From assembly GCA_002633005.1 (NCBI GenBank), contig NMRA01000603.1, positions 189,089 through 253,088 on the forward strand: a stretch of 64,000 bases of DNA, written 5' to 3'. The stretch comes from Phoronis australis. Taxonomy: Eukaryota; Phoronida; Phoronidae. This document shows, in pieces, positions 1-13,600 of this stretch; the stretch's first letter is position 1, and the number at the start of each line of letters is the position of its first letter. The notes beneath the pieces were generated by a model. It did no database searches and was not told the origin of the DNA. It was given only the letters and a program-made list of their open reading frames with translations. The position numbers and the translations under genes were made by a program.

Positions 1-640
1 AGGGCTCCGGTGGAAGAGGTATGACTAATTTTTACGAACAGTGAGAGTACTTTTTTGTTTTTGGATGGCAACATTCAACCTCAATTTCGGCGACCTCAGA
101 TTTTCTTGGGCGACCTGGGATTTTCTCCAGATAGTTTTTGACGAATTGGTGTTAAGGTAAGCACTGAGCACTGGCATAACTGAATCAGCAGGCCGGAAGA
201 CGAAACCTATTAAACTGGTATTGGTTCAGGAAGGTTTGTTTACCAAAAAGTAGTTGAAGTATTGATTTATAGCAATCAGGGTCTTCATTCACCTGAGGGA
301 ACAGGTTAACTTTCTTCTTAGAAGAGAATTTTTGTCTGTGAGAGATACAAGTGATTTAAGCCACGACAGAAATTTCTTAATCCTTTGACGAAATGCTTGC
401 ACCCGCGTGATACATCAATTTCTTTGAAAGAGAAGGAGGGTAAATGTTCGGCCCCGAAATCAAGTGATCGAAGGCCCTAGCTATGTCAAGAGACTTGGCT
501 TGAACCTACAGCATTAAGTACATACTGGACATACATAGTAGATCAGATACCATTCATCCATTAAAGGTCCAGCAAGCCAGGGTGTGAAGTCACATGGCAA
601 AATAAAAATGTAATAAGGTAGCACTGAAACTACCACTAAC
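1..640. other. GNL3 intron 3 (partial)
   Basis: This stretch lies downstream of the third GNL3 exon. I see no conserved coding block on the minus strand. A short direct repeat, GGCGACCT followed by a GATTTTCT tail, occurs twice around 89-133. Nothing else is recognisable. Confidence 0.5.
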
Positions 641-3600
641 CCTTCTTTTCCTGTCTTCAGCCTCTTTGAGAATCTCTTCTTTGAATGGGAACTTGTTGGG
701 CACGCCCGGGTCTTTCTTTTTTCCTTTCTTGGGATTGACCTTGCTCTCCTTTTTAATTTTTCTATTGTGTTCTCTCACCTGGAAAAGGAGAATAACAAGT
801 AATAATAAAATGGTGCCAAGCTCCAACAAGTAAAATTTTAAAGTCAATGTCTGGTCACAGAACCTGACCATTTCTATTGAAGTGACAACCATCTAAATTC
901 TAATCAAAACAAGCTATGCTGCACTTCGAAACTTTAAATTTTATGAAGATAATTTTTTATCAGTCTTGCAAATAATTGAATTTTGTTCAAAAAGCACTAA
1001 TTAATGCAAGACAGTGGCTATCATGCCACTGACCCAATACAAGTTATGGCAGCATTAACGGCCTGGAAACCAATAAACACCAATGAGCAGTACGAACCTT
1101 CTTTTCTATTTTAGCCCTCTTTCGTGTGTTGAGCCTTTTGCTCTTTTTCTCTACAAATCAGAGAAAAAAACATGAATTGATGTACAGACAAAATCATCAC
1201 ACATCTTTTAACAAAATATATTGACACCGGAATTACATCTTACTGTATCTAGGAACTGTCTAGACAGTGACCACCATCTCTAGCTGGCTCAATAGAGACA
1301 GTGTAGCTCATATAGGCACTTGATACACCAGAAGCTTTTCAGCGAATTATTCCTCACACCGTCTAAAGCATAAGAGTCACGTTGTTATAAATACTTTATG
1401 CGCATAGACAGACACCTAAGAAGGCCGTCGATGACCAATTCCTTCCAACTCGAACAAATACTCCCATTATCAAACTTCGAGCAGTCCCTCGTTCAGTTGC
1501 CAAAATCGCAAACTGGCCATTTTTACACTGCGCACAGCAAGTGGTATGACATCATATCCCCTGGCGTGCACAGTGTAAAAATGGCCACTTATTGATTTTG
1601 GCAACTGAACGAGGGACTGCTCCAAGAAAAAGTTAATAATGCAGTGTTCTCCACATCTGAAGATTTAAACAGGTCGCATGCGTAAAAACTGCAACGTAAC
1701 GCAACTGCGTGGCGGTCAACGTTCTCCATAAGCTAGTGTGCACATTATTTTTACCCACGCATTTTAATAGTAATGCACAGTAGTGCAACCAAATAACTGT
1801 GTTTATTCAACTTTCTATTCATTTGTATTACTGATGTCTGCTGTTGTCGACAAAAATTCGGTTCGTACTGTTCGTGACACGGATATTTGCAATTTGTTGA
1901 CCGAGCCCGGTAATATCACCACCATCCGGTCCTGGATTATCTGTCATATCTGCATCTTAGTCAACGTCAGTATCTGAAACATCTCTCAGTTTTTAAAATA
2001 ATCCTTAGACTTAGCGGTCCTTCACCTTCCCGCGGCAGACAACATTTCTAAGAATGTGCATGTCAATCGCTAACAGAAGCCAGGATAGAATTCACTAATG
2101 TTAGGACCACGCGAGGTAAACGCGAGATATTACCGTGTGACTTCAATGAGAGCACGTTATTTTCAGCGCAAGACATATATTTTGAACTTTACTCATTGAC
2201 ATCATCCGCTGTCCCAAATCTCGAATACTCCCCCAAAATCGCAAATGTCACGCACGGCCACTGAAGTTGAGTTTGCGAATGCTTGGCAGATTTTTAGAGG
2301 GAGTATGCGCCACAGGTGTAATGTTCATGCTGCCTACGAAACTCCTTATAAGGTAAGGAGATGACCTCGGTCAATCTCAATGGTCTGTGGCACCAAAAGT
2401 AACCAATAATATTCATCTACGTGGGAAATACATAAACAACAACCAATGAGAACCATCAAAAACAGTTTCATGCAAATGTTTGTTGAGACTGGTAGCGGTA
2501 AAGTCTGTGTCGTGTGGCCCACCCAATATTGAAAAATGTGCTACGAAAACCAAAATTCTGGCCTCCCAGAAGACGGCCATAGTCTAAACTGCTGCACAGC
2601 GGTGTCTTTACCGACAACATATACTTCGCTGACAACATATACTTCGCAGAACTAACCACCAAGTCTTAATTATTTTCAATCCGTAATATGACCAGTTGTC
2701 CATGGAACACAAAAAGGTGACTTCAATAGGCCTAGTGGAGGCCTAACAATCAGCGACTTTTGTGCTGGACTGCACCTCCAGTGAGCAGGTAGTGGATTAG
2801 GCTTATAGGTACCACTGACACTGGGCCTTTGTTTAAATTCAATTGACTAAAACTAGTTGTTCAAGATGAATTAAATAGATAATTGAGAGATTATTTACAC
2901 GCCATGTTACACCATAAATAGACTAGCAGCCGGGTCTGCAGCTCGAGTGAAACCGGTGAATAGGCTGTCCACAACTGACCACTTGGCCTTTATTCAGTTT
3001 CAATGGGCTATGGCCAGTTGCTGCCAAGCGTGATTTGAACCAGTGAAGACCTGTATTTTTAAACTGGTCGCAGGATTTTTAAACAGGAAGCGGGACATTT
3101 AAACAGGCCGTGCGTTCAGCCAAACAGGACGCTGCGACACGTTAAAAGTGGTCGTGGAGAACACTGTATGGGAGTATTTGTTCAAGTTAGAAGGAATTAA
3201 AGGCTATCGGCTGCCTGCTAAGGTGCCCCTCTATGTGCATAAGGTATTTATAACAATGCGACTTTGATGTTTTAGTTGGTGTGAGGCACAATTTGCTGAA
3301 AAGCTTCAGATGTATGAAGCGCCTCAGTGGCAGATCTAGGATACCATAAGAGGGGACCCAACATGTTGCCTCGGAGAATTGGAGAAAGCGCGATCGTATA
3401 GACAGGCACCCCGAAAGTTGTGGGGACTGGCGATGTGAGCCTGCTGCTGTTCTCAAAATCTATCGGAGTACTAAAAAAATGGCAACACAATTCCGCTATC
3501 CGACCAATGCCAAACATAACAGTGTAATCTTCAAAACCTCAGTAATACTATAGTCAGCAATAAGTTTATCCAGTAAAAGTACATAGCTTCTTTAACGCGT

Positions 3601-3673
3601 TTACAAAAACACATACTGAACTAGTGAAAAGGACATTTGTAACTAATTACTTACTGAAGAACTGACGAACCAT
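641..3673 (-). CDS. GNL3: GNL3 (nucleostemin), N-terminal three exons, continues beyond the left edge
   Basis: Nucleolar GTP-binding protein involved in ribosome biogenesis and proliferation (family knowledge). Exons read on the minus strand: 3655-3673 (ATG, MVRQFF plus one base, perfect GTAAGT donor), 1098-1150 and 641-778; phases 1 and 0 join without error. Together they give about 70 residues of the lysine/arginine-rich basic domain that acts as the nucleolar signal. Diagnostic motifs are KKSKR, KIEKK-VREHNRK across the exon 2/3 junction, then KKDPGVPN and FKEEILKEAEDRKRR, which align with the start of vertebrate GNL3 rather than GNL3L. The circularly permuted GTPase motifs are not in the window; nothing in 1-640 looks like the next exon. 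Exons 2 and 3 are certain; the 19-nt first exon rests on phase, donor quality and position, and is less sure. The gene faces away from PBRM1, with 991 bp between the start codons. Confidence 0.9.
1151..3654. other. GNL3 intron 1
   Basis: Inferred first intron of GNL3 on the minus strand, running from the GTAAGT donor at 3649-3654 to the TAG acceptor at 1151-1153. It holds the hairpin at 1479-1622. Short open frames in it have no similarity I recognise. Confidence 0.6.
1479..1622. repeat. Long imperfect hairpin (foldback/MITE-like)
   Basis: Two arms of about 57 bp, 1479-1535 and 1566-1622, are near-perfect reverse complements around a 30-nt loop. The left arm begins GAGCAGTCCCTCGTTCAG and the right arm ends with its complement. 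Either a small foldback transposon remnant or a transcribed hairpin inside GNL3 intron 1. I see no convincing target-site duplication. Confidence 0.75.
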
Positions 3674-3702
3674 TGCGACCAACACCACACACGTGAATTT
3701 TT

Positions 3703-3711
3703 ACCGGATGT
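3703..3711 (+). promoter_or_regulatory. Candidate ETS/GABP site
   Basis: ACCGGATGT matches the ETS-family core GGA(A/T) with its usual ACC flank, 30 bp upstream of the inferred GNL3 start. Prediction from motif and position only. Confidence 0.3.
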
Positions 3712-3920
3712 AGCGGACAGTATAGTGGAGGCTCTATCGTGTCACATTTCGAAAACAAATAACAGTTGAAATGTGCATACAACACACTCTCATTAACATG
3801 TAGGCTTTGTTTTTGTCACAGGAATTTAGGAATTTGCAGTAGTGGTAACTATTTGGTTATTTTTTCTTATTTTTTGAGAAGTACAATATATCATTTCGGA
3901 ATAAATATATTGAGGGAACA

Positions 3921-3931
3921 ACAATGGCGGC
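3921..3931 (+). promoter_or_regulatory. Candidate YY1 site
   Basis: ACAATGGCGGC differs from the YY1 consensus AANATGGCGGC at one base, inside the shared GNL3/PBRM1 upstream region. Motif-based prediction only. Confidence 0.35.
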
Positions 3932-4664
3932 CAGAGCTTGAGGTTTTTCTCTGTTCCCATTGTCCATTTAAACGACGGTATTCGCTCAGTTTTCTGAGTA
4001 AGTATGAAGTAAATTTCTTGAAATTAACATGCTTCATATATAAATGCTTTGTAGCAGTGTAGAAACTCTATGCATGGTCCATACATCTCTACAATGTACT
4101 GTAAATTTGCCGCCGGCGTCTTCGCCTTCGGTCAAGTTCCGATTCATTTACTCGTCTTTGTTTTCAACATGTTTGACATTGTTCAGCTCCGTTCAAGATC
4201 AGCTTGCCTCCCAGGTTATTGTGTACTTTTTAGATGTCATCAGATGAGGCACGATTCATCATATATGTAATTGCTTTGCAAATTGTAAACCATGAATATT
4301 CCAAGACGGCAACAATGGGAACCGATACTGTTATTGTTTAGTGATGACGATGATCATGTCACTGCTGTTTATGGTTCATGTATAATGTGCCCCATCACAC
4401 CATAATGACATAATGAATGCTGAAAATACTCTGGTGGCTTTCGTACTGTGAGCCCACACTTTACCCTATGCGCCCTTAGAACATGCTAGTGTATGTCTTT
4501 GGATCACTCTGGCTAAAATACGATTTTGACTGAAACATTGAGACCGTTTTTTGGATCCAGAGTAAGTAGACTAGTCTCAAAGAATTAGATTTTTCCTTCA
4601 GCTAAGCTGTAGGACATTTGGTGTCACCCTTTAATTGTGATCTCATTAGAGTTGCTGAATCAAC

Positions 4665-7600
4665 ATGCCAAAGCGCCGCCGTGGCTCACAGACAACTGAC
4701 AAGAGCGAGGAGTCAGAGCAGTTGTCTCCAGTGCCTGGTGGTATTGGGAAAAAGAGAAAGAAATCTCATCAGTATAATCCGGTAAGGCACTGGAATAAAG
4801 CATGATAACAGATCAGTAATATTATGTGAGACCTCTTCTAAATCCAACATTCAAAGATCAATTTTTCTGTGTGGTTTCTAAGTTTGGAGCCCTGGTTTAA
4901 ACACAACTGGTTCTGTGGTTTCCAGCCCTCAACCCAATGGCTATCCTTGAATTTAACACTTCGATCAAAGATCGAATTTTGTGGCCTTCCTGGAAAACAC
5001 CATGGCTAAACATATACATTTAAGAACTGTGTTGTGAATGGTCAGCTTTGGTCACATGACTAGTAGGCTTGAAAGTACATATATATGATCTCCGCTCACA
5101 CCGTTTATAAAAAAATGTTGACCATTTTATTTAATGGCAGCTGCTTTTTGTATTTGCAGGTCTGGCCACAAAGTCCGATGTTTGTCATAACTAAACACTT
5201 AGAGCCCACTCACTGGATGCAGTTCTTTGATTTCATTATTGCGCTCCCATTCAATTTTTCTCTATGTGCTCTGTGTCCAGTTATTCTGCACTTGAGCTGG
5301 TCCTAACCTTACTGTACACTTAATTGGGAAGCCGGAGGTTCAAAACCCGAGAACTTTTTGTTTTGACTTCTTAATGAGATCGCGTAGTAATAAACTCACT
5401 TATAAAGACTGTCAGGAAACGGGCTCTCTATAAATCCCCTGATGTTCCAACCACCTCTGGTTTCATAAAATATCAGAAATCTTGATTAAAAGTAAATGTT
5501 GTAACTGAAATTTGACTGTTTTATCATCATGTACAGCTTTTGCTACACTTGTATTCTTTTTATCATGAGAGTTTTTGAACTGCAAATCAACATCACTTAT
5601 TGCTAACTTCCTATCTGTATGTTATGAAAGTTATACGCAACTCTCTTCTCAGGCTGAAATCTGTCAGGAGCTGTACGACACTATCAGAAACTTCAAAAAT
5701 GACGATGGACGACTGCTCTGTGAAACTTTTATCAGAGTTCCAAAAAGGAGGTTGGTTCCTGTTGTTTTTTTACTTGGACATTGTAACAATACCACAACCG
5801 ACAGAGGGCTGGGATTGTCAGATAGTAAGCCCCAGGGCAGAAAGCAGCACATTTTTCACCTTTTTGGTAACTGAAAAGTAAGCTGTGACTCTATAGAATA
5901 GCAGTGTTGGGCCCAGACTACATTATTGCATCGTTACTTGATCAGGTGTAAAAAATAAAAATAAAATATTACAATCAGTTTCATTTATTTATGTATTTCG
6001 GTTAACAGTATCTCCAGATTAGCTTCAATGAACACAAATATGCACTGTATATCATCCGGTGCTAGGCTGTTTTGACTGATCCTGAAAGATTGAATTGGTC
6101 CCCTGAATTTTTTTAAAGTGTTTCCATTGGACCCTAGTGTTTGGAAGTATGGGATGAACAATGAATAGATAGTTGTTCATCACAATGTGCCAAAGGTTAG
6201 ACAAATCAGGTTTTACCATACTTTTATGCTATTTGCAGGTCGGCGGCAGACTACTACGATGTTGTAAGCACACCTATTGACATGTTGAAGATACAGCAGA
6301 AGTTGAAGACAGATGAATACGAAGAGATCGAGCATTTGACCACCGATGTACAACTACTGGTGAACAACGCAAAAGCCTATTACAAAGTAGGTTTGTTAAC
6401 AATCCAGTTGTCTTTTGTCAGAGTTGCCCTACATTTCTGCAAGATTAATTCCGTGCGAAGAATGCGATTCATTGCTTTCCGATTTTAGAGAGCAGTGCTT
6501 ACATTTTCCAATTGCCAAAATGCGATACACAAACCGACCAGTTAAAAGCAACATGACTCATGTATTTCTATATCCATTTCTCCTTTAAGAGTTTTCATCC
6601 TTGTTTTTCAAATCTCTCAACGTTGGTGTGGTGTCATTTTTAGTATAAGAGTCCATGCTCACACTATTGATGTTCTGTTAAGTCTGTACAAAAGTCTGCA
6701 ACAAATCAATGATTGTTAAAGTTGCCATTTCTCGATCATTCAAAAGCTTACTGCATTGGCACATTGGTCTCATTTTTGCCAGTGATTGTTTACTGAAAGC
6801 TGCACTATACAATGAATGCTGTGCACAAAATAAACGTCCAGGCCTTAGAATTTATTTTTGTTGAGAAATTAAACACAAAATTACAAAATTCCTCTTCTCA
6901 CCTCCATCGTATTGTGTAATAAAATGAACATTTTTCAGGGCTTGGAATTTTCCGCGGAAACGCGGATTTCCGCTTTTTTCAAATGTGCTTTCCGCTTTTT
7001 TTATAATATTTCCGCGTAAAAAAATCGGATTTGATATAAAATTTCCGCGGCAAATTCCTTTCTTACCGCGGCGTTGCAGACGACGTTCACCTCGAAAAGC
7101 GGAAGTTGCTCTTTATGTTTCGGAGGAACGTAAATTGTCAACATTGCCGGGGCATCTGGGACAGCGTGGTGGGATTTTCAATGGCGTCTCGTNGTTTTTT
7201 TTTTTTTTTAAGTCCTCCCGATTTTTGTCGGGGAAAGGTTCACATTGACCATTTCAAGGCTGGTTATCGGTTTGGGCCGTAAAAGTTTCAAAGTTTCCGC
7301 GTTTTTTGTCATTGGTCATTCCAACCCCTGATTTTTACACTCCCAGTTGTTTGCAGACCAGCATGCTCTGGTCAGAAATGTTTGCCAAGGAAACTAGATG
7401 TTCATGGCAATAAATTGAATAGTAAGATCAAGCTGAATGATTATGTAATATGTAGTTGTTCCGGTGTGCACTCACGAGTTGCCCACTTTTCAGACCAATG
7501 TGTGTTCAGAAACTTGAATCCCAGGCACCCAAGCTCATTAACTTGTAATGAACTTGTTTTCTTGGACATAATTAAGATAATGATCATACTACTTCAGTTC

Positions 7601-10600
7601 TCTGTTGTCAACTTTTTTATTTTCTGTTAGTATTTGTATAATTTTCTTCCTGATTTAATGCATCTCCTTGTATTTTTATGGTTTTTGTTTAGTATTTATT
7701 TTTCGTAATTATTACATTGTCGTGAGGATTTTATTAAGCACCTGACAGATTAGTTCTTTTTAAATGGAATATTATGATATGGGTCACCTGGAATAAAAAT
7801 CTTTTGAGTTATAAAATACTTGAAGGACATGACTTTAAATTTAAAAATACATGAAACTGTTATAAAAGCCTCAAAGCATCAATATTTTTGAACAACCTCG
7901 GACACTGCCGACGTGTCAGTAGGGTTTTGTTTTTAAGCTGAAAAATAGTTCTGATTCTGGCCAAAATGTGGTGTAATTATAGTACTCTTATTTTTGAGGG
8001 TAGATAATTGCATTTCAGGATGACAGCCAAGAATACAGTGATGCCTGTGATCTATGGGACTTGTATTCTGACACTAAACAGGAGTTGATCGACGCTGTGT
8101 TTGGCGAGACATCTGAGTTTGGTCGCGAGCGATCGGTAGAACCAGTCGAGGATGAGGTGGTAGAAGAACTCGAGGTATGTGAACTGGAAGCACCTCATTT
8201 TGAGTTTCTAGTTTAAGTTCCTCGTTTTAACGAGCTTTTGCTCCCTTGCCCCATGACAGAGTCTGTTTCCAGTTTTCCATGAAGACATATTATGTTTCCT
8301 GTTGAAACTGGTTTGGAACTAAATATAGAAAAATTAAAGAGCAGCCAAGGCCCATTCAGGTGATCTTTGTTGTTATTGTTACAGGGTGAATTTCTTTTCT
8401 AGTAGTTGTGTATACTTTAGCATACTCATTATGAGCTTAGCTTAATTAGTGCTACACAGCCATCAGGATTATTATATAATTATTGTTCTTAATATGAAAT
8501 GATGGAAGATGGTGTTTGCACTCCTTATACAAATTTGGGATCAAAAGAGTTCCAAAAGTGTCCCTCCCTGGTAGATTGCACAAGTGTGTTATGATGAAGA
8601 TTTCTCTCATGAAATATAAATGTTTTCAAGATATGCATTTCATTTCCTCACACGTTTGTACATTTTGTTGCCAAGGAGACTTCTCAGCCACCTGTCGAGA
8701 CTGAAGACAGCTTGGAGCCCGGAGAAGTCAGACTTCCTAGTTTATCAGTGAAGATCCCTCTGACCCCGGCGGTGACCTTGCAGCCTTCTGCAGCATTGGC
8801 AGGTCAACTGCAGCAGCTACTGGACAAAGTGTCGGAGGCAGAGTCTGGGGGCAGGAACATCAGCGAGTTCTTCAAAGTCCTTCCGTCGCGAGAGGTGACC
8901 TGATTTTCATTGCAGTTTCAGATTATGGGAAATATTGCAAAGAAAAGCCAAGGAATTGCTGTCAAAAATTTGCTAATAAAATATCCAAATTTTCCAGGGG
9001 CTTGTGCAACAATAAGTTCTTTCTGTTCTGGCCTAGTTGCTTTCCATGACAGCTGTGTTATTTTTACATCTCAGTTCTTGAAGTTGTTCCATCAACAATT
9101 AAAGAAAGTTCCCATTGCCTTAAGTTATTTTACTAACTTTAAAATGGGAAATCGCCATCTTGCCCAGTACATGTAACTGATTTGCCAAGTACAACTGGGC
9201 GTAATATATGTGGAGCTACTGCAGGCTCACATACACAATGGGACCCCTTTATAACAATCTCATGCCATTTGTCTATTTTCCTTTTGATGGTGAAATGCAT
9301 TACAGTATCTTATTCAAGATGAGAATCGGATTTTTGTCCCTCTTCCCTGGGCGTCATGGTCCTAACACCGGGAATTCGCCTGAGGCTTGTAAGCCCTTAC
9401 GTTGGTTTTCCACGTATGGTTGTATAGCACATGTCATGACGGGCCGGACAAAAATTCGTGGATTGTGCTACATTTATTTTACATCATTATTCAACATGAT
9501 GAGGATTTCGTCCCATCTTCTAAGTTGGAAAAATGGTTTAATACAGGGAAATGTTTGAGGCATAATTTAGTGGGGCTTTAATTGCATTTCCTCAGTCTTC
9601 TAGCTTCAAAAATGAATTTTGCTTCTTATGCGCTTAAAATCTGTCTCATAATATTCCTTACCATGATAGGACTCAATTTGTGTTACCAACAGGAACATAG
9701 TTGGTGACTAAAGGAAATGCTTGTAAAGTTCCCTGGAGTTGGTCAACCTTAAATTGCAATTTTTGAAAGTGGCACATGTCTGCATTGCCTGTGATTTGAG
9801 TTGGCAGCTCATTCAGCAACAATTCGAAATCAAATGAGCATGGTTATGTTTTTGAGCCCCATAGTGCTTGGGTTGATATTTAAATTCTGATAGTTAAATA
9901 GTCCGTGACAAAATTCCTTTTAAATATGAATTTTCATGATTTTCATGTTTGGTCCCTAAGTAAAAACCATGCCAGTTTATCTTGCTGCTACATCGCCGTC
10001 TTACATTCCAGATGTACCCCGACTACTACTCAGTAATAAAGGACCCTCTGGATTTAACCATAGTCAGTGGAAAGGTCAAAGCTGGTCACTACCTGTCGCT
10101 TGACCAACTGGAGAAAGACCTGCTTTTGATTGCGAAGAATGCCAGACACTATAACGAGCCAGGCTCTCAGATTTATAAGGTATGACCGGTGTCAAACCAT
10201 AAATAGTCTGAGTTCATGACCAAACAGAGCGCTGAATGCTTGACCATTGTTGAAGTGGGTGTAACTAGAGCTAGAGGATTTGTGGTAATGGGAAAATTCC
10301 TCCATTAGAAAGCTTTGTCTCAGTTTCCTCTAAGGTAAATAGTGACACGCAATGTTACATTAAAAGTTTCAAACTTTTTTCTGCATTCCTGTTGTATTTT
10401 GTTGTATTAACGATGTGTTTTAGGATGCCGGCGCCTTGAAGAAAATCATCAGCTCGGCAAAGGGCGAAGTTGAACATGGGGCTGGCACATCCAAGTCTAC
10501 AGAAAAGGGAAGGTTAGTAGTATTTATTTTGCAACCACATGATAGCCATGGCATTAGTGAATATTTGAGTTCTTGTGTTTCCATGTGGCGCAATTTCCTG

Positions 10601-13600
10601 TAATAATTTCTTGAATGTAGCCTAAGAATGAAATCATAACATCTAGCTAATCCCGCCTTGTAACTTTCTTCATCGATAGCACTCATGTCTTGTGTTCTCA
10701 CGAACAGGAATCTTTTTACAATACATTACCTAATATTTCCTGTCTCACTCACAGGTATTACTTTCTTGTGAAACATTGATTCTCTTGACAAGCACAAGTG
10801 TCATGTCCTACCGAGCTTACTTATTTGCCTAACCTAATTTGAAAATCTAGTAAAACGATCGTGTCACTCCAAGGGTTCACAGTGTGGTCTTGAAAGTGAA
10901 AAAAGAGGTGAGAGTGAGAATCCCATGGACGGTGTCTCATCGGAGTCATATTTTGGACCAAATCTGCCCATCCCAGCCTGTTTCATCAAGCTAAGATGGT
11001 ATCGGACTTTTTATTGAGAAACCCAGACAGTAATTGACTTCACAGTAAACCAGAGAACTGGTCAGTGGTCTTGCATTGAAATTTTGTCATCTTTCAAAAT
11101 ATGTTATGTTTATTCTATGCAAAAATGTCCTCTGTACGCTTCCAGATCACGTCGCAGTGCTGGCAAGCGCCAATCTATGAAGCCATCAGACACCAGTTAT
11201 GTCTCTGAGGAAGACAGTTGCCATGACAACTTAAGCCAAACAGAGTTCGGTGCGGATGACTCGGGAGCAGAGGCTACGTCGTCCGGACTGGAAAGCGAAG
11301 AGAGCATACTGAAGGCATTGTTGAAGCATGTAAAGAGCTTCACCAATGATGACGGAGAACAGATCTCGCTGCCATTTATGAAATTGCCAAGTAAAAAGTA
11401 TGACTCGTGTTTGGTCTATAGTCTTAGCCCAAATTGCTCTTGATGGATTTGAAGATCGGCCAAAAGTTGACAAAATTGCTTAAAAATCATCTGGTTTGTC
11501 AAAGTTACATAAATAATCTAAAAGGAAATCAAAAAATATGGTGCTTCAAAATTTCGTCGATTTTTTTGAAAAATACGTAACTGTATTTACTAGGTTGATG
11601 ACCATAGCCTTTAAATTGCGACAGTTAGAAAATCAGAAGTGGGTATAAAGTGATGGCGGGTGTTAAATTTTTTTGAACAAAAGATATGAGAACTAATCAA
11701 ACGTATAGGACCAGTTTCAGTCAGGAAAGGCTGCTGAGAAAAGCTGTAGGAAGCATCTTGTGAGCAGTACCACATCAAGGTTGGAAACTGATCACATGAT
11801 GTCATGGTTATTTCTGGTGCGTTGACCACCCACAGAATTGAAATTTTGTAATGCCTGTGACAGTGTCTGAGCCTAAAAGACAGGCTTAATAAATCATAAA
11901 ATTAAAACAAAATATTTTTAATTTTGCGCATCCCTTGATACTGTTTTTTTTAATGTGTCTCTTTGTTGTAGATTGTATCCTGATTATTACCATGAAATCA
12001 AAAAGCCGTTGTCACTGAATCAGATTCGGAAAAAAATCAAGGTATGAACACTTGGGTGATATGGCTGGTCTTGTGAATGTTCATCATTTTGCGAATATGT
12101 TAAACACGGAAATTTGTTGTAAACATTCTAAAGTATCTTAGTTTTCCAGCAAAAGTTGACGAATTTCCTTGAAATTTGTCAAAGCTAGTAGAAGCCCAGA
12201 ATGAAATCAAATAAAAGATAACACTAAAAATCATTTGAGAAGAAATTGGAAATTATTATTCTGAAAATTGCTGCACGTGCATTCATCTGAAAGTATTTGT
12301 ATCTTGGATTGGTTGATAAGATGATTTGACGTAATCTGTATTATTTCTGTAATTGTCGTTGTTGACTGAACAAAACGTCGACTTTTGCTTTTAATCACCT
12401 GTCATTGTTTTTGTCCTGTTATCTTGTGCCTAAAATTCTTTGGCCGATATTGTTGACTTTTAGCCTGCTATTCTATATTCAAGTTTTTTGACCAACGTTT
12501 CAATATTTGACTGTGACATGGGTCAGAGAGTTCCAGCACATCCGTCATGTGAAGACTTCAGAACTGTGGCGACCAGTATTTTAAAGTTAATTTTTTTCAG
12601 TTTGGCGAATACAGTGGACTGCACGAGTTAGCTGATGACCTTGACCTTGTGTTTGAAAATGCCAAGAAGTACAATACGGACGAGTCCCGGTTGTTTCAGG
12701 TACAAGCAAAAAACTGCGTAGCGGCAGATTGAGTATCAGTTTTTAAAAGATTACTTTGTAAACAATTGACTAATACATTCTTGTTGAAAATCATAGAAAT
12801 TTTAGAACTGAGATTTTCTGCTAGTTTTATAATTATTTCTAAACATTGCCTATTTTTCCGTTTGTTATTTCAGCCAAGCCAAAAATAATCTCCCAAATTT
12901 CCATTTCCTGTTGTGACTCATAATTACATCAACTCTGAGGTTTTAGTTTCGCTTGCTCCGGCTTGATGAAATTCTGAGTCATTTTGTTGGATTATTTCTT
13001 CAGATACTTATTCCACGCACATAACATATTTACCAAAAAATTGTTGTTCTATTTTTTGTTGGATGAATACTCCAAATAATGGATAATTTACCAAAAATTG
13101 TTTCATTACATTTGCACATTACAAACAATGTATTATCTGTAATGGACTAAAATGTTTCTTAATCTTTATTTTTGTAGAGTACTACAATTAAATAGAATTT
13201 CACTCGTCAAACATGTTGTGTCAAAAATAAGTGACAGTTTTCTCTACTTTTATTTACTTTTGATACAATTGTAATTGTTCAATTTTTTCACCCTCTGCCT
13301 GCTTGTCAACTCTTATTGTTTTTGTTGTAAAATAGAATTTAAAATACTTATTTTACAATAATCTAAAATTCTAAGAATATTAATGGGCCCCTATGGTACT
13401 TTTATTTTGAGGCAGTTTGCTTTTGAGTTAGAAACAACCACAAGTCTACATGGGCGTATGTATGTGGGTATGAATGTTTTCTCTTCATTTTCACATCTTT
13501 GTAATACATGTCGGTATTATGCTTAAAAAATAAAAAATTAAAATAGTAATTGTAGTTGATACAGATCTGTTTATAGCAGGATTTCCTGTCCTCCAGCTAT

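Larger units (their letters stand above)
3674..4664. promoter_or_regulatory. Divergent GNL3/PBRM1 promoter region
   Basis: The region separates the two start codons of genes transcribed away from each other, so it must hold both promoters unless distal 5' UTR exons exist. It includes an ETS-like ACCGGATGT at 3703-3711, close to the GNL3 ATG, and a YY1-like ATGGCGGC core at 3924-3931. Both are typical of housekeeping bidirectional promoters. A TATATAAAT at about 4037 is present but of uncertain use. Transcription start sites cannot be read from sequence. Confidence 0.6.
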
